This document shows positions 23,520 through 30,526 of a stretch of DNA of 32,550 nucleotides, piece after piece. The notes under the pieces were generated by a model that saw only the letters and a program-made list of their open reading frames with translations, made no database searches and was not told the origin of the DNA. A program made the translations under genes and the position numbers. Source of the stretch: a virus; the IMG/VR virus record IMGVR_UViG_3300008117_000375, positions 1 through 32,550 of that record. One strand, 5' to 3'. Positions within the stretch are counted from its first letter, which is position 1. Each line of letters begins with the position of its first letter.

Positions 23520-24217
23520 TATGTGTATTCTTTGGTCTTCTTGCCTTTGCCTAACCCTCTCTCTCCACGCAATAATGAAATCGTTTTCTTTAACCTTTCC
23601 CTCTCCCGAACTGAGGTCTGCAAGTATGTTGCCAAGTCTTCGGGTGAAAACCTCAACAAGTCGTTTAGAAGCCTCAATTCGGGATTGTGAAAAAAAGAGT
23701 AATCATCGTTATGATAGTAAAGTTGTTGAAGTGCTTCAACCTTCTCATCATGTATTTTCTGTATAAACCTTGCTGAAGGCTCATCCTCTCTCACCAACTG
23801 AACTGCCATAAATTGCCACATCAACTGGTCATGCAGTATCAAGGATTGTCTTTCTTTAATTTGATTTAGCACCACACCAATCTTTGTTACATCTGCTTTT
23901 TTACCGGCAAATGCCAAAGCAAGTTCATTGGTTGCCACATCAATCAAAGCCTCAAGTTCTGAAGCATCAAGACCGGCACCCATCATGGTTAAGAAATCTT
24001 GCATCTTGCCCATTCTTTCCAATGGCATTATGGTTGTTGAACCGGTAAATCTATAATATACCTTGCCATCCAAATCAACCAAAGCCTTTTCCATTGTGAG
24101 TTTGTCACCTTGTGGAATTTCTTTGGCATAGATTTTTAAAAACTCTTCCCTATGTTTTACCCATAGGTCTTTAACAGAGTCTTCACTCTTTTGCTTTTTT
24201 CTGAATATCATTTTCAA
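23519..24217 (-). CDS. Putative tail assembly chaperone
   Basis: The 232-residue product is mainly helical and charged, with no membrane segment, and sits two genes upstream of the tape measure, where gpG-like tail chaperones are encoded. The middle (GKMQDFLTMMGAGLDASEL) is a helix-turn-helix-like array. An internal ATG two codons on (MIFRKK) could also be the start. Its end meets the next gene as TAATG instead of a slippery frameshift site, which differs from the lambda gpG-gpT arrangement. The call is from position and helical nature. Confidence 0.45.
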   Translation of the reverse strand: MKMIFRKKQKSEDSVKDLWVKHREEFLKIYAKEIPQGDKLTMEKALVDLDGKVYYRFTGSTTIMPLERMGKMQDFLTMMGAGLDASELEALIDVATNELALAFAGKKADVTKIGVVLNQIKERQSLILHDQLMWQFMAVQLVREDEPSARFIQKIHDEKVEALQQLYYHNDDYSFFHNPELRLLNDLLRFSPEDLATYLQTSVRERERLKKTISLLRGERGLGKGKKTKEYT

Positions 24218-24341
24218 TTATTATTGGTAGTTTAATATCTGCTCTTGGTGGACTGCATTTATACCACTTGTTTGCAATCATAACATACCAGTCATTACCT
24301 TTTAAGATATAATGAAAACCATTTAGCCTTTGGTATTTCAT
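24183..24341 (-). CDS. 52-residue protein, unknown
   Basis: The ATG (24339-24341) overlaps the preceding TGA as ATGA and the stop lies inside the next gene, which it overlaps by 35 bp in another frame. The product MKYQRLNGFHYILKGNDWYV... has aromatic and Cys residues (WYKCSPPRAD) and a basic, helix-like end. It looks like a small soluble protein. The exact overlap with the upstream gene is the main evidence. Function unknown; a tail-assembly role is only suggested by location. Confidence 0.5.
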   Translation of the reverse strand: MKYQRLNGFHYILKGNDWYVMIANKWYKCSPPRADIKLPIIIENDIQKKAKE

Positions 24342-24679
24342 ATATCAAGGTTGTATCTTATCAAGGAGTTTAAACCACAAGTGCAAAGGGCAAAGAATGG
24401 AAATGCAATCAATGGCAAATCTAACCATACAAAGCTTGGAATTGACCACAAAGAACCCATGCAAGGCAAACAAAAATACAAGGGTTTTCTAAACTGATAA
24501 GGCAAATAAGAACCATACCACCTAACCCACCATAATAACATTGGATGCTTGGGATATCCTTTAATCCTATGTTGCTTGGGGTCTTCATCAAACAAATCAG
24601 ATGCATCCCAAGTGGTGGCAACATAAACACCAATGGACATAAGGCTTGAAACAACTATGCCAAGTATGATGTCAACCAT
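24338..24679 (-). CDS. Two-segment membrane protein with Cys motifs
   Basis: The start at 24679 (MVDIILGIV) overlaps the preceding gene by 8 bp; a longer start at 24718 would overlap by 47 bp. The 113-residue product has a hydrophobic segment at about residues 3-23 (DIILGIVVSSLMSIGVYVAT) and another near the C-terminus (LDLPLIAFPFFALCTCGL), with FCLPCMGSLW between. The CLPC and CTC motifs might coordinate a metal. It is flanked by terminase-adjacent and tail genes. Family unknown; an inner membrane factor of infection is one guess. Confidence 0.5.
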   Translation of the reverse strand: MVDIILGIVVSSLMSIGVYVATTWDASDLFDEDPKQHRIKGYPKHPMLLWWVRWYGSYLPYQFRKPLYFCLPCMGSLWSIPSFVWLDLPLIAFPFFALCTCGLNSLIRYNLDI

Positions 24680-25076
24680 TGCAAACTGGTAATGATAGTT
24701 GATACACCCCATCACCACTCAAACCATTCACAACCTTAAAGTCAATGCAACAACCCGTTTGACCATCAACAACAACCTCAATGGTTTCAAGTGTAAGCTT
24801 GTCCATAAACTTAAACTTGTAGTGGTGATTCATTAAGTCATATGCCTCTGATATGTCCAAGCCATTGGTTGGCACTCCATCTGTTTCAATGATGTCACCA
24901 TTGCCATCAGTTGTGGCAGTCCACATAATGGTTGAATCACTTGAGTAATTATGTAACACAACAAATATTTCAGAGTTCAAATAGGTTGGTATGTTTATAC
25001 CATCAATAAGAATTTGACCACTTGGCTCAAGGCATTTGGGCAAAGGATTAACCTTTATACAATTTTGGCAGTTCAT
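24672..25076 (-). CDS. Conserved-looking Cys-rich phage protein, unknown
   Basis: The 134-residue product starts MNCQNCIKVNPLPKC, where three Cys close together could bind metal, and has further Cys in TGCCIDF and LPVCNG. The rest is beta-rich with GDIIETDGVPTNG. No membrane segment is seen. It overlaps the large terminase gene by 4 bp and is the first gene after it on the transcript. It could be a virion part or a packaging accessory. Confidence 0.5.
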   Translation of the reverse strand: MNCQNCIKVNPLPKCLEPSGQILIDGINIPTYLNSEIFVVLHNYSSDSTIMWTATTDGNGDIIETDGVPTNGLDISEAYDLMNHHYKFKFMDKLTLETIEVVVDGQTGCCIDFKVVNGLSGDGVYQLSLPVCNG

Positions 25077-26377
25077 TTGAATTTAATATTTCCAAAGTTA
25101 GTTTTTTGATGTCTTTCTATATCAGCTTTCACAAATGTATTAACTAAATACCTTGCACAATCAAGGTGGTCGGCTTTTTGTGTTATGTCCTTTCTGTTGG
25201 CTTTCATTATGTGACCTTCAGCATCACATTGAACCATTCGCATATCGTGAGCAAGACCGGGGCAGTTTGTGGGGTTGACTCTAAAAAATATACGGTTTCT
25301 TTTGTCTTGTGATATGTGCAATAAATAGTTAAAATCATTCCTTGAGGTTTCATGTGTTGGGTTGCTTGTTACTTGTATTTGCCCATTCCTTAAACCCAAT
25401 AATCTCCTTAGTGTTTCGTAGTTACTGGCATTGTCTGATACTGCAATATTTCTATTGTTGCCCATTGCATCACCGGTCATTTTGCAGTTAAAGAGCAAAG
25501 GGTTGTAAAGTGCTTTTATTCTTTGTGCCATCAATTGTAAAGAGCCGTTGTCAATGGACATCTCGTTAACTATGTTGATATGAAGACCAGCCTCATCCTT
25601 GTAAATATTTCCAAAGATTACTGCAAATGGGTTAATGTTAAAGTCAATCCCAATATACAATTGTTTTTTCCAATCAAGTTGTACACTATTATCAAAGTGT
25701 GCATCAGTCAAAGCATAAAGGAAAGGGTTCATTGCCTTGCTATCCACATCTTCAGCCAAATACTCACATTGAAAAACCAATGGTGGTAATATTGACCTCA
25801 TCATTTCAATCTCTGCCTTGTCAATGTGTGGATTGTCATAAGTAGAATAAACAAATGTTTTCCATTGTTCGGGCATTTGGTTTTCTTGTTTGCACAACCT
25901 TTTAAAATATGTTTCACCAAATTGTGGTGTTGAAAGGAAATAAGCATCCCCACCATAATCTGTAAGGGTTGGTGATATTGCTTGTTCCCAAGCCTCTTGG
26001 AACTTTGAAGCTTTCTCACACTCATCAATCAGAACCCGGTGGTACTTTCTACCCCTTCCACTATTTGGTTCATCCATTGACCAAAAGTCAACCTTTGCAC
26101 CATTGACAAAAACTATTTGCTTAATGGTTTCAGACTTTGATTTAATGACATTGTAAAAGTTGTTGAGGGTTGTTTTCCAAACCTCGTACAAATCCTTATA
26201 AGTTGGACTGAAGTAACCAACATACTGCCCCTTTTCAAATGATTCAAGTATTAACTCTTGGCATAGTTCTGTTTTCCCAAACCTTCTACCACATTTAAGC
26301 ACATTGAAGCGTTTACGATTGTCCAACAAAAATTGTTGTTTAGAATGTGGCTTTGGTAGTTCCAGTTCTATGGTCAT
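25073..26377 (-). CDS. Terminase large subunit
   Basis: The 434-residue product contains the ATPase and nuclease halves of a phage DNA-packaging motor. Walker A is GRRFGKTE (residues 30-37) and Walker B is VLIDECE (115-121). The nuclease half has YIGIDFNINPF (D245), NIVNEM (E272), TGDAMGNN (D303) and KADHLDCARY (D403, D406), with acidic residues where RNase H-like terminase nucleases have them. It cuts concatemeric DNA and pumps it into the head through the portal. The small-terminase-like gene lies upstream at 26922, with three tiny genes between. Unusually, the portal is over 15 kb away. Confidence 0.9.
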   Translation of the reverse strand: MTIELELPKPHSKQQFLLDNRKRFNVLKCGRRFGKTELCQELILESFEKGQYVGYFSPTYKDLYEVWKTTLNNFYNVIKSKSETIKQIVFVNGAKVDFWSMDEPNSGRGRKYHRVLIDECEKASKFQEAWEQAISPTLTDYGGDAYFLSTPQFGETYFKRLCKQENQMPEQWKTFVYSTYDNPHIDKAEIEMMRSILPPLVFQCEYLAEDVDSKAMNPFLYALTDAHFDNSVQLDWKKQLYIGIDFNINPFAVIFGNIYKDEAGLHINIVNEMSIDNGSLQLMAQRIKALYNPLLFNCKMTGDAMGNNRNIAVSDNASNYETLRRLLGLRNGQIQVTSNPTHETSRNDFNYLLHISQDKRNRIFFRVNPTNCPGLAHDMRMVQCDAEGHIMKANRKDITQKADHLDCARYLVNTFVKADIERHQKTNFGNIKFK

Positions 26378-26531
26378 TGGGGTAGCCTACATTAAACAAC
26401 AAACACAATAAGACAAGCAATATTAATTTAAATGATTCCCAATAAGAGATTTGCACTCTTGTTTCACCCGGTAGTGGTGCGTTTTGCTCTTTGCTACTCT
26501 TGTAGTCCAAACTAATAGGGGTATCATTCAT
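26340..26531 (-). CDS. Single-pass membrane protein, unknown
   Basis: The 63-residue frame starts 8 bp inside the previous gene and ends 38 bp inside the large terminase gene. It has a polar N-terminus (MNDTPISLDYKSSKEQ) and one hydrophobic helix (about residues 34-48, FKLILLVLLCLLFNV) followed by a polar tail. The 38-bp overlap with the terminase is larger than elsewhere in the operon, so one of the two frames may be shorter than shown. Function unknown; no signature recognised. Confidence 0.45.
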   Translation of the reverse strand: MNDTPISLDYKSSKEQNAPLPGETRVQISYWESFKLILLVLLCLLFNVGYPNDHRTGTTKATF

Positions 26532-26769
26532 TATCCTTTATGCTGAAATACCAACTATGGCAATTCCATTCTAATGCATCATAACCATTTCTTGGCTCTT
26601 TATTCATATCAGAGTAAGCTTGTTGGTAACCATCTTCCCAAGTGGTTATGATAATGTCATGCTCCTTGTCAATCAATGACTGAATGTTTTTACCAAACCA
26701 TTGGTCAAAATCATCTTTATTGGTTTTATCAATCCAAACTTGAAAGACTTGCTGAAGCACGGTAGCCAT
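26524..26769 (-). CDS. Small soluble protein, unknown
   Basis: The start is the ATG at 26769 (MATVLQQVFQVW): the upstream 51-codon gene ends at 26774, and an earlier in-frame start at 26820 would lie inside that gene. The 81-residue product is acidic and helical, with DDFDQWFGKNIQSLIDKEH and TTWEDGYQQAYSDMN. It has no membrane segment. It lies between the small and large terminase genes, so a role in packaging is possible. Family unknown. Confidence 0.55.
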   Translation of the reverse strand: MATVLQQVFQVWIDKTNKDDFDQWFGKNIQSLIDKEHDIIITTWEDGYQQAYSDMNKEPRNGYDALEWNCHSWYFSIKDNE

Positions 26770-26773
26770 TACA

Positions 26774-26929
26774 CTACTGGTTATATCTTGCCAAGTTAAA
26801 AACAAAACCAACAAATCCAATTGATAGGATTATAAACCAAATAAAGTTACCAAACTCTGTAAGCATAATACTAAGACCGGCAACCATTATAATGAAAAAT
26901 ACCAATGTCCATAATAGTCTTTTACTCAT
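26774..26929 (-). CDS. 51-residue two-helix membrane protein
   Basis: The ATG lies 8 bp inside the end of the small-terminase-like gene and the stop lies 4 nt before the next gene, so the frame fits the operon exactly. The product has a short basic start (MSKR) and two hydrophobic segments (LLWTLVFFIIMVAGLSIMLT, about 5-24, and WFIILSIGFVGFVF, about 31-44), separated by EFGNF. It is a small hairpin membrane protein of holin-like size, but its location beside the packaging genes rather than lysis genes makes that label unsafe. Confidence 0.55.
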   Translation of the reverse strand: MSKRLLWTLVFFIIMVAGLSIMLTEFGNFIWFIILSIGFVGFVFNLARYNQ

Positions 26930-27215
26930 CACCTTTTCGTTTAATAACTATTTCCATTTGTTGTACACCCTCTTGTTTTACCTCTGTCCTTGCTTGTTTT
27001 GGTTTGAAGTATTCAAGAGATTTTAAATAAAGTTCTGAAGCCATAGCCTTATCATTCTTATTGCCATCCCACAACTCATCAAGGTAGTTGTTGAATTTTT
27101 CGGCTTGTCTGCCCATAATAGCCTCACCCAAAGCATCCCATTGCTTTGTTTTCTCACCTATTGCCCCAACTGGTTTTCCTTTTGGGTTACCACTTTGTCC
27201 TTTTACAAACGGCAT
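26922..27215 (-). CDS. Terminase small subunit-like protein
   Basis: The 97-residue product begins MPFVKGQSGNPKGKPVGAIG, the KGQSGNPKGxP hallmark of a family (DUF5681-like) commonly found just before large terminases. The rest is a helical region with LDELWDGNKND and SLEYFKPKQAR, which fits a DNA-binding or adaptor subunit. It lies three tiny genes before the large subunit. Small terminases recognise the packaging site on phage DNA. The role is inferred from motif and position; the family also includes proteins of unknown function. Confidence 0.65.
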   Translation of the reverse strand: MPFVKGQSGNPKGKPVGAIGEKTKQWDALGEAIMGRQAEKFNNYLDELWDGNKNDKAMASELYLKSLEYFKPKQARTEVKQEGVQQMEIVIKRKGDE

Positions 27216-27237
27216 TTATTTTGTTTTTTGTTGATAG

Positions 27238-27432
27238 TTACAATATTGTACCTTCAAGTTGAACCTCTGCCTTTGATTTGGTTTGTTCCTCACTTACCTT
27301 AAGGTGAATATTCAACTCATTAAGTTTTTTTTTGAGTTTGTCAGCAAGGTAAATTATTTCTTGCACCTCTTTTTCAAACTCTTCTTTGTTGGTGGTATAA
27401 TTCACCTTAACCTCAATCATTGGTTGGTTCAT
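27238..27432 (-). CDS. Small coiled-coil-like phage protein, unknown
   Basis: The 64-residue product (MNQPMIEVKVNYTTNKEEF...) has a short strand followed by a charged helix (EVQEIIYLADKLKKKLNEL) and a C-terminal strand. The start overlaps the stop of the preceding 40-codon gene as ATGA. It has no membrane segment or catalytic motif. Short helical proteins of this kind occur often in the early-to-packaging gap of phages. Function unknown. Confidence 0.55.
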   Translation of the reverse strand: MNQPMIEVKVNYTTNKEEFEKEVQEIIYLADKLKKKLNELNIHLKVSEEQTKSKAEVQLEGTIL

Positions 27433-27551
27433 TTCTTTTTCTTTCTTGTTACAATTAGTTTGCCATTTCTTTCAGTTACTTTCATTCCGGCTTGTTCAGT
27501 TTGCTTTTTCAACTGGCTATACTTTTGGGCAGTAGTTAGTTTTTTTGCCAT
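27429..27551 (-). CDS. 40-residue basic phage protein
   Basis: The product MAKKLTTAQKYSQLKKQTEQ... has a helix, a strand ending in AGMKVTERNGKLIVTRKKKK, and a strongly basic C-terminus. This helix-strand pattern with NGKLIVTRK is familiar from small phage proteins of unknown function. The ATG overlaps the upstream stop by 1 nt (TAATG) and the TGA overlaps the downstream start (ATGA), so the frame is well supported although short. Nucleic-acid binding is possible from charge. Confidence 0.6.
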   Translation of the reverse strand: MAKKLTTAQKYSQLKKQTEQAGMKVTERNGKLIVTRKKKK

Positions 27552-27682
27552 TATTTCTTTTTCTTTAGTTTTTCGGGTAATGACTTGTAAGCACTTTTAG
27601 AAGTCTTTTTGGCAAACTCTCTGCAAAGTTCCTTATTGGTTGCACAGATAAACCTTTGTTGTGCTTTTGATACAAATGGCAT
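27551..27682 (-). CDS. 43-residue phage protein of the SKAQQRF type
   Basis: The product MPFVSKAQQRFICATNKELC... matches a small widespread phage pattern, beginning (K)SKAQQRF and ending KSLPEKLKKKK, with a Ser/Thr linker between. Members are of unknown function and probably bind nucleic acid or another small phage protein. It overlaps the next gene by 1 nt as TAATG and ends 3 nt from the preceding one. It has no membrane segment. The family memory is good but the molecular role is not known. Confidence 0.6.
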   Translation of the reverse strand: MPFVSKAQQRFICATNKELCREFAKKTSKSAYKSLPEKLKKKK

Positions 27683-27685
27683 TGG

Positions 27686-27946
27686 TTATGGTAGTTTAGT
27701 TTTTCCAAAGAATGGTTTACTGCTTACTGATTTTTTGCCTCTGCAAGACCATAACTGCCTTGCCCAATAGTTGGCACTTGATGGGTCATTAGCCCCTTTA
27801 ATTGCTGATGACCTTGCACAATAGCTATCTCCGGCATCAGTACCGGGTTTTATTCTATAACCTTTAGCACCAAAGTTTATTGTTTTGCCTTTGTATTCAA
27901 CTGCATACTTTTTGTCTTTGGTTTGTGACCTTGTGATTTTTGCCAT
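27686..27946 (-). CDS. Small phage protein with GDSYCARS motif
   Basis: The start at 27946 (MAKITRSQTKDKKYAVEYKG) is preferred because a longer in-frame start at 28000 would overlap the nuclease gene by 35 bp. The 86-residue product has the pattern INFGAKGYRIKPGTDAGDSY, CARSSAIKG and LWSCRGKKS, a common signature of small phage proteins of unknown function with two conserved Cys. A metal-binding or nucleic-acid-binding role is suspected. It is followed closely by the SKAQQRF-type gene. Confidence 0.6.
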   Translation of the reverse strand: MAKITRSQTKDKKYAVEYKGKTINFGAKGYRIKPGTDAGDSYCARSSAIKGANDPSSANYWARQLWSCRGKKSVSSKPFFGKTKLP

Positions 27947-27965
27947 ACCCAAAGATAAATAAGAA

Positions 27966-28271
27966 TTAAAAGATTTGTGTTTGCTTGGGTAAATAGTCAA
28001 CCAGTTGCCCGATGTTTAGTGTGGTGAATCGGTACACTTTTATACCCATTTTTTGTGCTTCATTGTATTTTTCGCAATCATTGGTATAACCTTTAATGGA
28101 TGTATGCCGTGATTTGAGAGAGCCAATACCCTCAAACTCATAAGCCGTTTTTGTTTTGGGGTGGTAAAAATCAAATCTCCATTTTCTTGTGTTATGAAAT
28201 TTATATTCGGCTTCAATACCTTCAACTTGGGATAGTATCAATTGAAAGTGACTTTTTGCATCTGAGGTCAT
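27966..28271 (-). CDS. PDDEXK-type nuclease, possibly a Holliday-junction resolvase
   Basis: The 101-residue product has the nuclease core KWRFDFYHPKTKTAYEFEG, in which the D of FDF and the E of YEFEG with the following segment fit the PDDEXK motif. It then shows SRHTSIKGYTNDCEKYNEAQ and a final strand KVYRFTTLNI. This whole pattern is typical of small phage nucleases (VRR-NUC-like or restriction-like) that process branched DNA. The ATG overlaps the helicase stop by 1 nt, placing it in the replication operon. Structure-specific cleavage is inferred, not shown. Confidence 0.65.
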   Translation of the reverse strand: MTSDAKSHFQLILSQVEGIEAEYKFHNTRKWRFDFYHPKTKTAYEFEGIGSLKSRHTSIKGYTNDCEKYNEAQKMGIKVYRFTTLNIGQLVDYLPKQTQIF

Positions 28272-29638
28272 TAAAATGGGTTTTGAGGCAAAGATAGTAT
28301 TGGACTCTTGCCATCCATATCAAAAAACCCAAAATATCCTTTTTGAACTTGAAGCTTAACCGGGTCATCAATGGTGGTAGGTCTGCCACCGGTTTGTGTG
28401 TCTTTTATTTTTCTGATGTGTATATGGGTTTGGTTGAAGTCTGTTGTATGTTGTAGGTACCGGTGAATGGTTATAAAGTCATCAGCACGGTTTGAGAATT
28501 TACCACCACCCTCAACATCTGCTTTTTGTGGGGGCATAGGAAAACCATTATAGTTGCCACTTGTATGGATTTTTCTCAAGGCTTCTGTAACTGCATGGGT
28601 TGAAAGGTAAATGCAACAATTGTGTTTTTTTATAAAGTTCCTCATTCTGTTTGTCACTTGGTAATGGTATTCATGGCTTGACATCCATTTGTCCTTTATG
28701 GTAATATCAAGGGCATTGTAAGGGTCAATAAAAAAAGCATCATAGTGTGATTGTTTGCAAAGCTTTGAGGCTATTTGTAAAAGCCTATCGGCACTCATTT
28801 CAGTTTGAATGCGTAGAATGGTAAAGTTATCAGTTGCCCATTTGTAATAAACTTGGTATTCTGTTTCAGTCATTTTGCTGATATGCTTACCACTTTTGAA
28901 CTGCATTAGGTCTTGTCTAATCCTTCCCTCTTGGTTTTCCATACAACACAATATCCATTTCCAGTTGTGAAGATGATTGCTGACAACTGCAAGGTAAAGC
29001 ATTATATAGGTTTTGCCAACATTGTCATGTCCATTGATGATGACAAAGGAATTTGGCTTGAATCTAAAGTGCTTGTCAAGTTCCTCAAACCCGGTGCTTA
29101 ACCCACTTTTAATTTCACCACTCAAGGATTGGTTTAGAAATGGAACCTCATTTTCCTTATTGCTTATGATATTGGCTATTGAACTTGTTGGCTCAAAGAT
29201 GTTATTTATTCGTTCCATGTTCAAGCTATAGTCATCCAGTATCTCAAAGCAATCTGTTGTTGGGTCATAAGCTTGTGTAATGGTTTCTTGTGCTACCCTT
29301 ATCATTTCCCTTTTAATGAAAAATTGTTGAAGTATTCTTGCAAAGTATTCAACACTTGCCATATTTAAGTAATGGGTGGTGAGGGATATGAGGTATTGCA
29401 GACCACCGGCTTTTTCCAAAAGCTTGTTGGCTTTTAGGTATTGGTGGACTGATGGAATATTTACGGCTTCAACAACCAGTATGGATGAGTAAATCAATTG
29501 GTGTTTGTCATCATAAAAGTGTTCGGGTTTCAAAAAAGGAATCTCTTCCCTTATGTTTGGGTAGGTCAATAGTGCTGAAAGAATATTTATTTCAACATCT
29601 AATGCATAGGGTTGTTGTTTAATCTCCATAGAAGTCAT
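28271..29638 (-). CDS. Replicative DNA helicase, DnaB-like
   Basis: The 455-residue product has an N-terminal helical domain (about 15-140) and a C-terminal RecA-like domain. Walker A is GHDNVGKT (203-210) and the Walker B strand AFFID ends at 305. Sensor-like LSTHAV (345-350) is followed by VEGGGKFSNRADDFITIH, the characteristic DnaB C-terminal motif. It would unwind the phage DNA for replication, loaded by the initiator encoded just upstream. The start at 29638 overlaps that gene by 20 bp; a second ATG at 29629 (MEIKQQ) is possible. No fused primase domain is present. Confidence 0.85.
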   Translation of the reverse strand: MTSMEIKQQPYALDVEINILSALLTYPNIREEIPFLKPEHFYDDKHQLIYSSILVVEAVNIPSVHQYLKANKLLEKAGGLQYLISLTTHYLNMASVEYFARILQQFFIKREMIRVAQETITQAYDPTTDCFEILDDYSLNMERINNIFEPTSSIANIISNKENEVPFLNQSLSGEIKSGLSTGFEELDKHFRFKPNSFVIINGHDNVGKTYIMLYLAVVSNHLHNWKWILCCMENQEGRIRQDLMQFKSGKHISKMTETEYQVYYKWATDNFTILRIQTEMSADRLLQIASKLCKQSHYDAFFIDPYNALDITIKDKWMSSHEYHYQVTNRMRNFIKKHNCCIYLSTHAVTEALRKIHTSGNYNGFPMPPQKADVEGGGKFSNRADDFITIHRYLQHTTDFNQTHIHIRKIKDTQTGGRPTTIDDPVKLQVQKGYFGFFDMDGKSPILSLPQNPF

Positions 29639-30362
29639 CCATTAAATTTGGTTTAGAATCGGGTTGGTTTGTTTGTTGCTTGGTTTGGTTCAATGCACCG
29701 TGTTTGTATTTTTCAATTGTGGTTAATCTTAGAATAAATTCGGGTGTGCAATATTTATAACCGGTTTCAATATGATATTGGGTAGCCTTTAGGTTTTGTA
29801 TGACATCAAAGATTTCTTGCTTGGTCACCTTGTCTTTGGTGAGCCTTGCTTTGTAGTGTGATACTATTTTGTCCCCAACCCTAAAGTGTTTGTTAAAGGT
29901 TTGATTTATGAAGTCAACCAATTTTTTGCAATCTTGACTATATATATTACTTATTACATTCTTACATTCTTGTTTAGTGTTCATTCGTTGTTCATTCGTT
30001 GTTCGCTCGTTGTTCATTCGTTGTTCAAAAGGTTGTTCACCCTTTTGGAATTTGTTCCAATTACATATTGATATTAAACGGCTTGTGGTTGTTTTTCGTT
30101 GTTCAATTTGTTGTTCGTTTTTGAAGTAATTGAGTATTCTCTCAACTGAACTTTCATTGACTCCAGTTTCTTCACTTATTTTTTTTCTGCCAGTAATAAA
30201 TTCACCCTCTTGAAGGACAATGGTTTTGCCATTCCAAAAGTATTCCCTCGGTTCGTGTGTTGCTTCTTTCAAGAGATACACCCATACTGCCACATAGTTG
30301 GGATGTTTAGACCATCCTTTGTCCCACATTTGCCGGTACAATTTTATATAGCCTTGCTCCAT
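29619..30362 (-). CDS. Replication initiator / DnaD-like helicase loader
   Basis: The 247-residue product begins with a winged-helix pattern (GYIKLYRQMWDKGW, then EFITGRKKISEETGV and ESSVERILNYF). This is followed by ICNWNKFQ and a low-complexity Glu/Gln/Arg/Asn linker (about residues 110-132) encoded by tandem 11-bp repeats. The C-terminal half (KLVDFINQTFNKHFR to the end) resembles the conserved C-terminal domain of phage replisome organisers. Such proteins bind origin iterons and recruit the helicase. The helicase gene follows with a 20-bp overlap, and the repeats inside the gene fit an origin like that of lambda O. Its ATG is 1 nt after the DUF3820-like gene. Confidence 0.75.
   Translation of the reverse strand: MEQGYIKLYRQMWDKGWSKHPNYVAVWVYLLKEATHEPREYFWNGKTIVLQEGEFITGRKKISEETGVNESSVERILNYFKNEQQIEQRKTTTSRLISICNWNKFQKGEQPFEQRMNNERTTNEQRMNTKQECKNVISNIYSQDCKKLVDFINQTFNKHFRVGDKIVSHYKARLTKDKVTKQEIFDVIQNLKATQYHIETGYKYCTPEFILRLTTIEKYKHGALNQTKQQTNQPDSKPNLMDDFYGD
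29980..30035. repeat. Tandem 11-bp iterons inside the initiator gene, candidate replication origin
   Basis: The unit TTCATTCGTTG occurs at 29980-29990 and 29991-30001, as a variant (TTCGCTCGTTG) at 30002-30012, and again at 30013-30023. A degenerate 12-bp copy follows at 30024-30035, with weaker copies near 30095-30118. Because the period is 11, the encoded protein cycles through frames, which gives the odd linker. An AT-rich stretch (29938-29972) adjoins the array on the left, as a DNA-unwinding element would. Confidence 0.65.
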
Positions 30363-30363
30363 T

Positions 30364-30522
30364 TCATTGATGGATTAAAGTATAGATAAGCCTTTTCAAA
30401 TCCTTTTTTACAATGCCTTTGTCAGCCAACCAAAGTAGGTATTGCCTACCCTCTTTTGTGGTCATCACATCCCTTACAGACATCCCTTTGTACTTTCCAA
30501 ATTTCAATGTGTGGTTTATCAT
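30364..30522 (-). CDS. 52-residue DUF3820-like protein
   Basis: The product begins MINHTLKFGKYKGMSVRDV and continues EGRQYLLWLADKG, which fits the FGKYKG...YLLWL signature of DUF3820-type proteins, small phage and bacterial domains sometimes found beside exonuclease-like genes. The stop TGA is 1 nt before the initiator start and its ATG is 4 nt after the preceding stop codon, so it is the second gene of the replication operon. Its molecular role is unknown; a replication or nuclease accessory is likely. Confidence 0.65.
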   Translation of the reverse strand: MINHTLKFGKYKGMSVRDVMTTKEGRQYLLWLADKGIVKKDLKRLIYTLIHQ

Positions 30523-30526
30523 CTTA

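Noticed and set aside
23519-23545. Programmed ribosomal frameshift between tail chaperone genes
   Set aside because: No canonical slippery heptamer was seen; the TAATG overlap explains expression of the next frame.
29980-30035. Tandem repeats considered as a CRISPR array
   Set aside because: The 11-bp units are directly adjacent with no unique spacers and lie inside a gene, which fits iterons rather than CRISPR.
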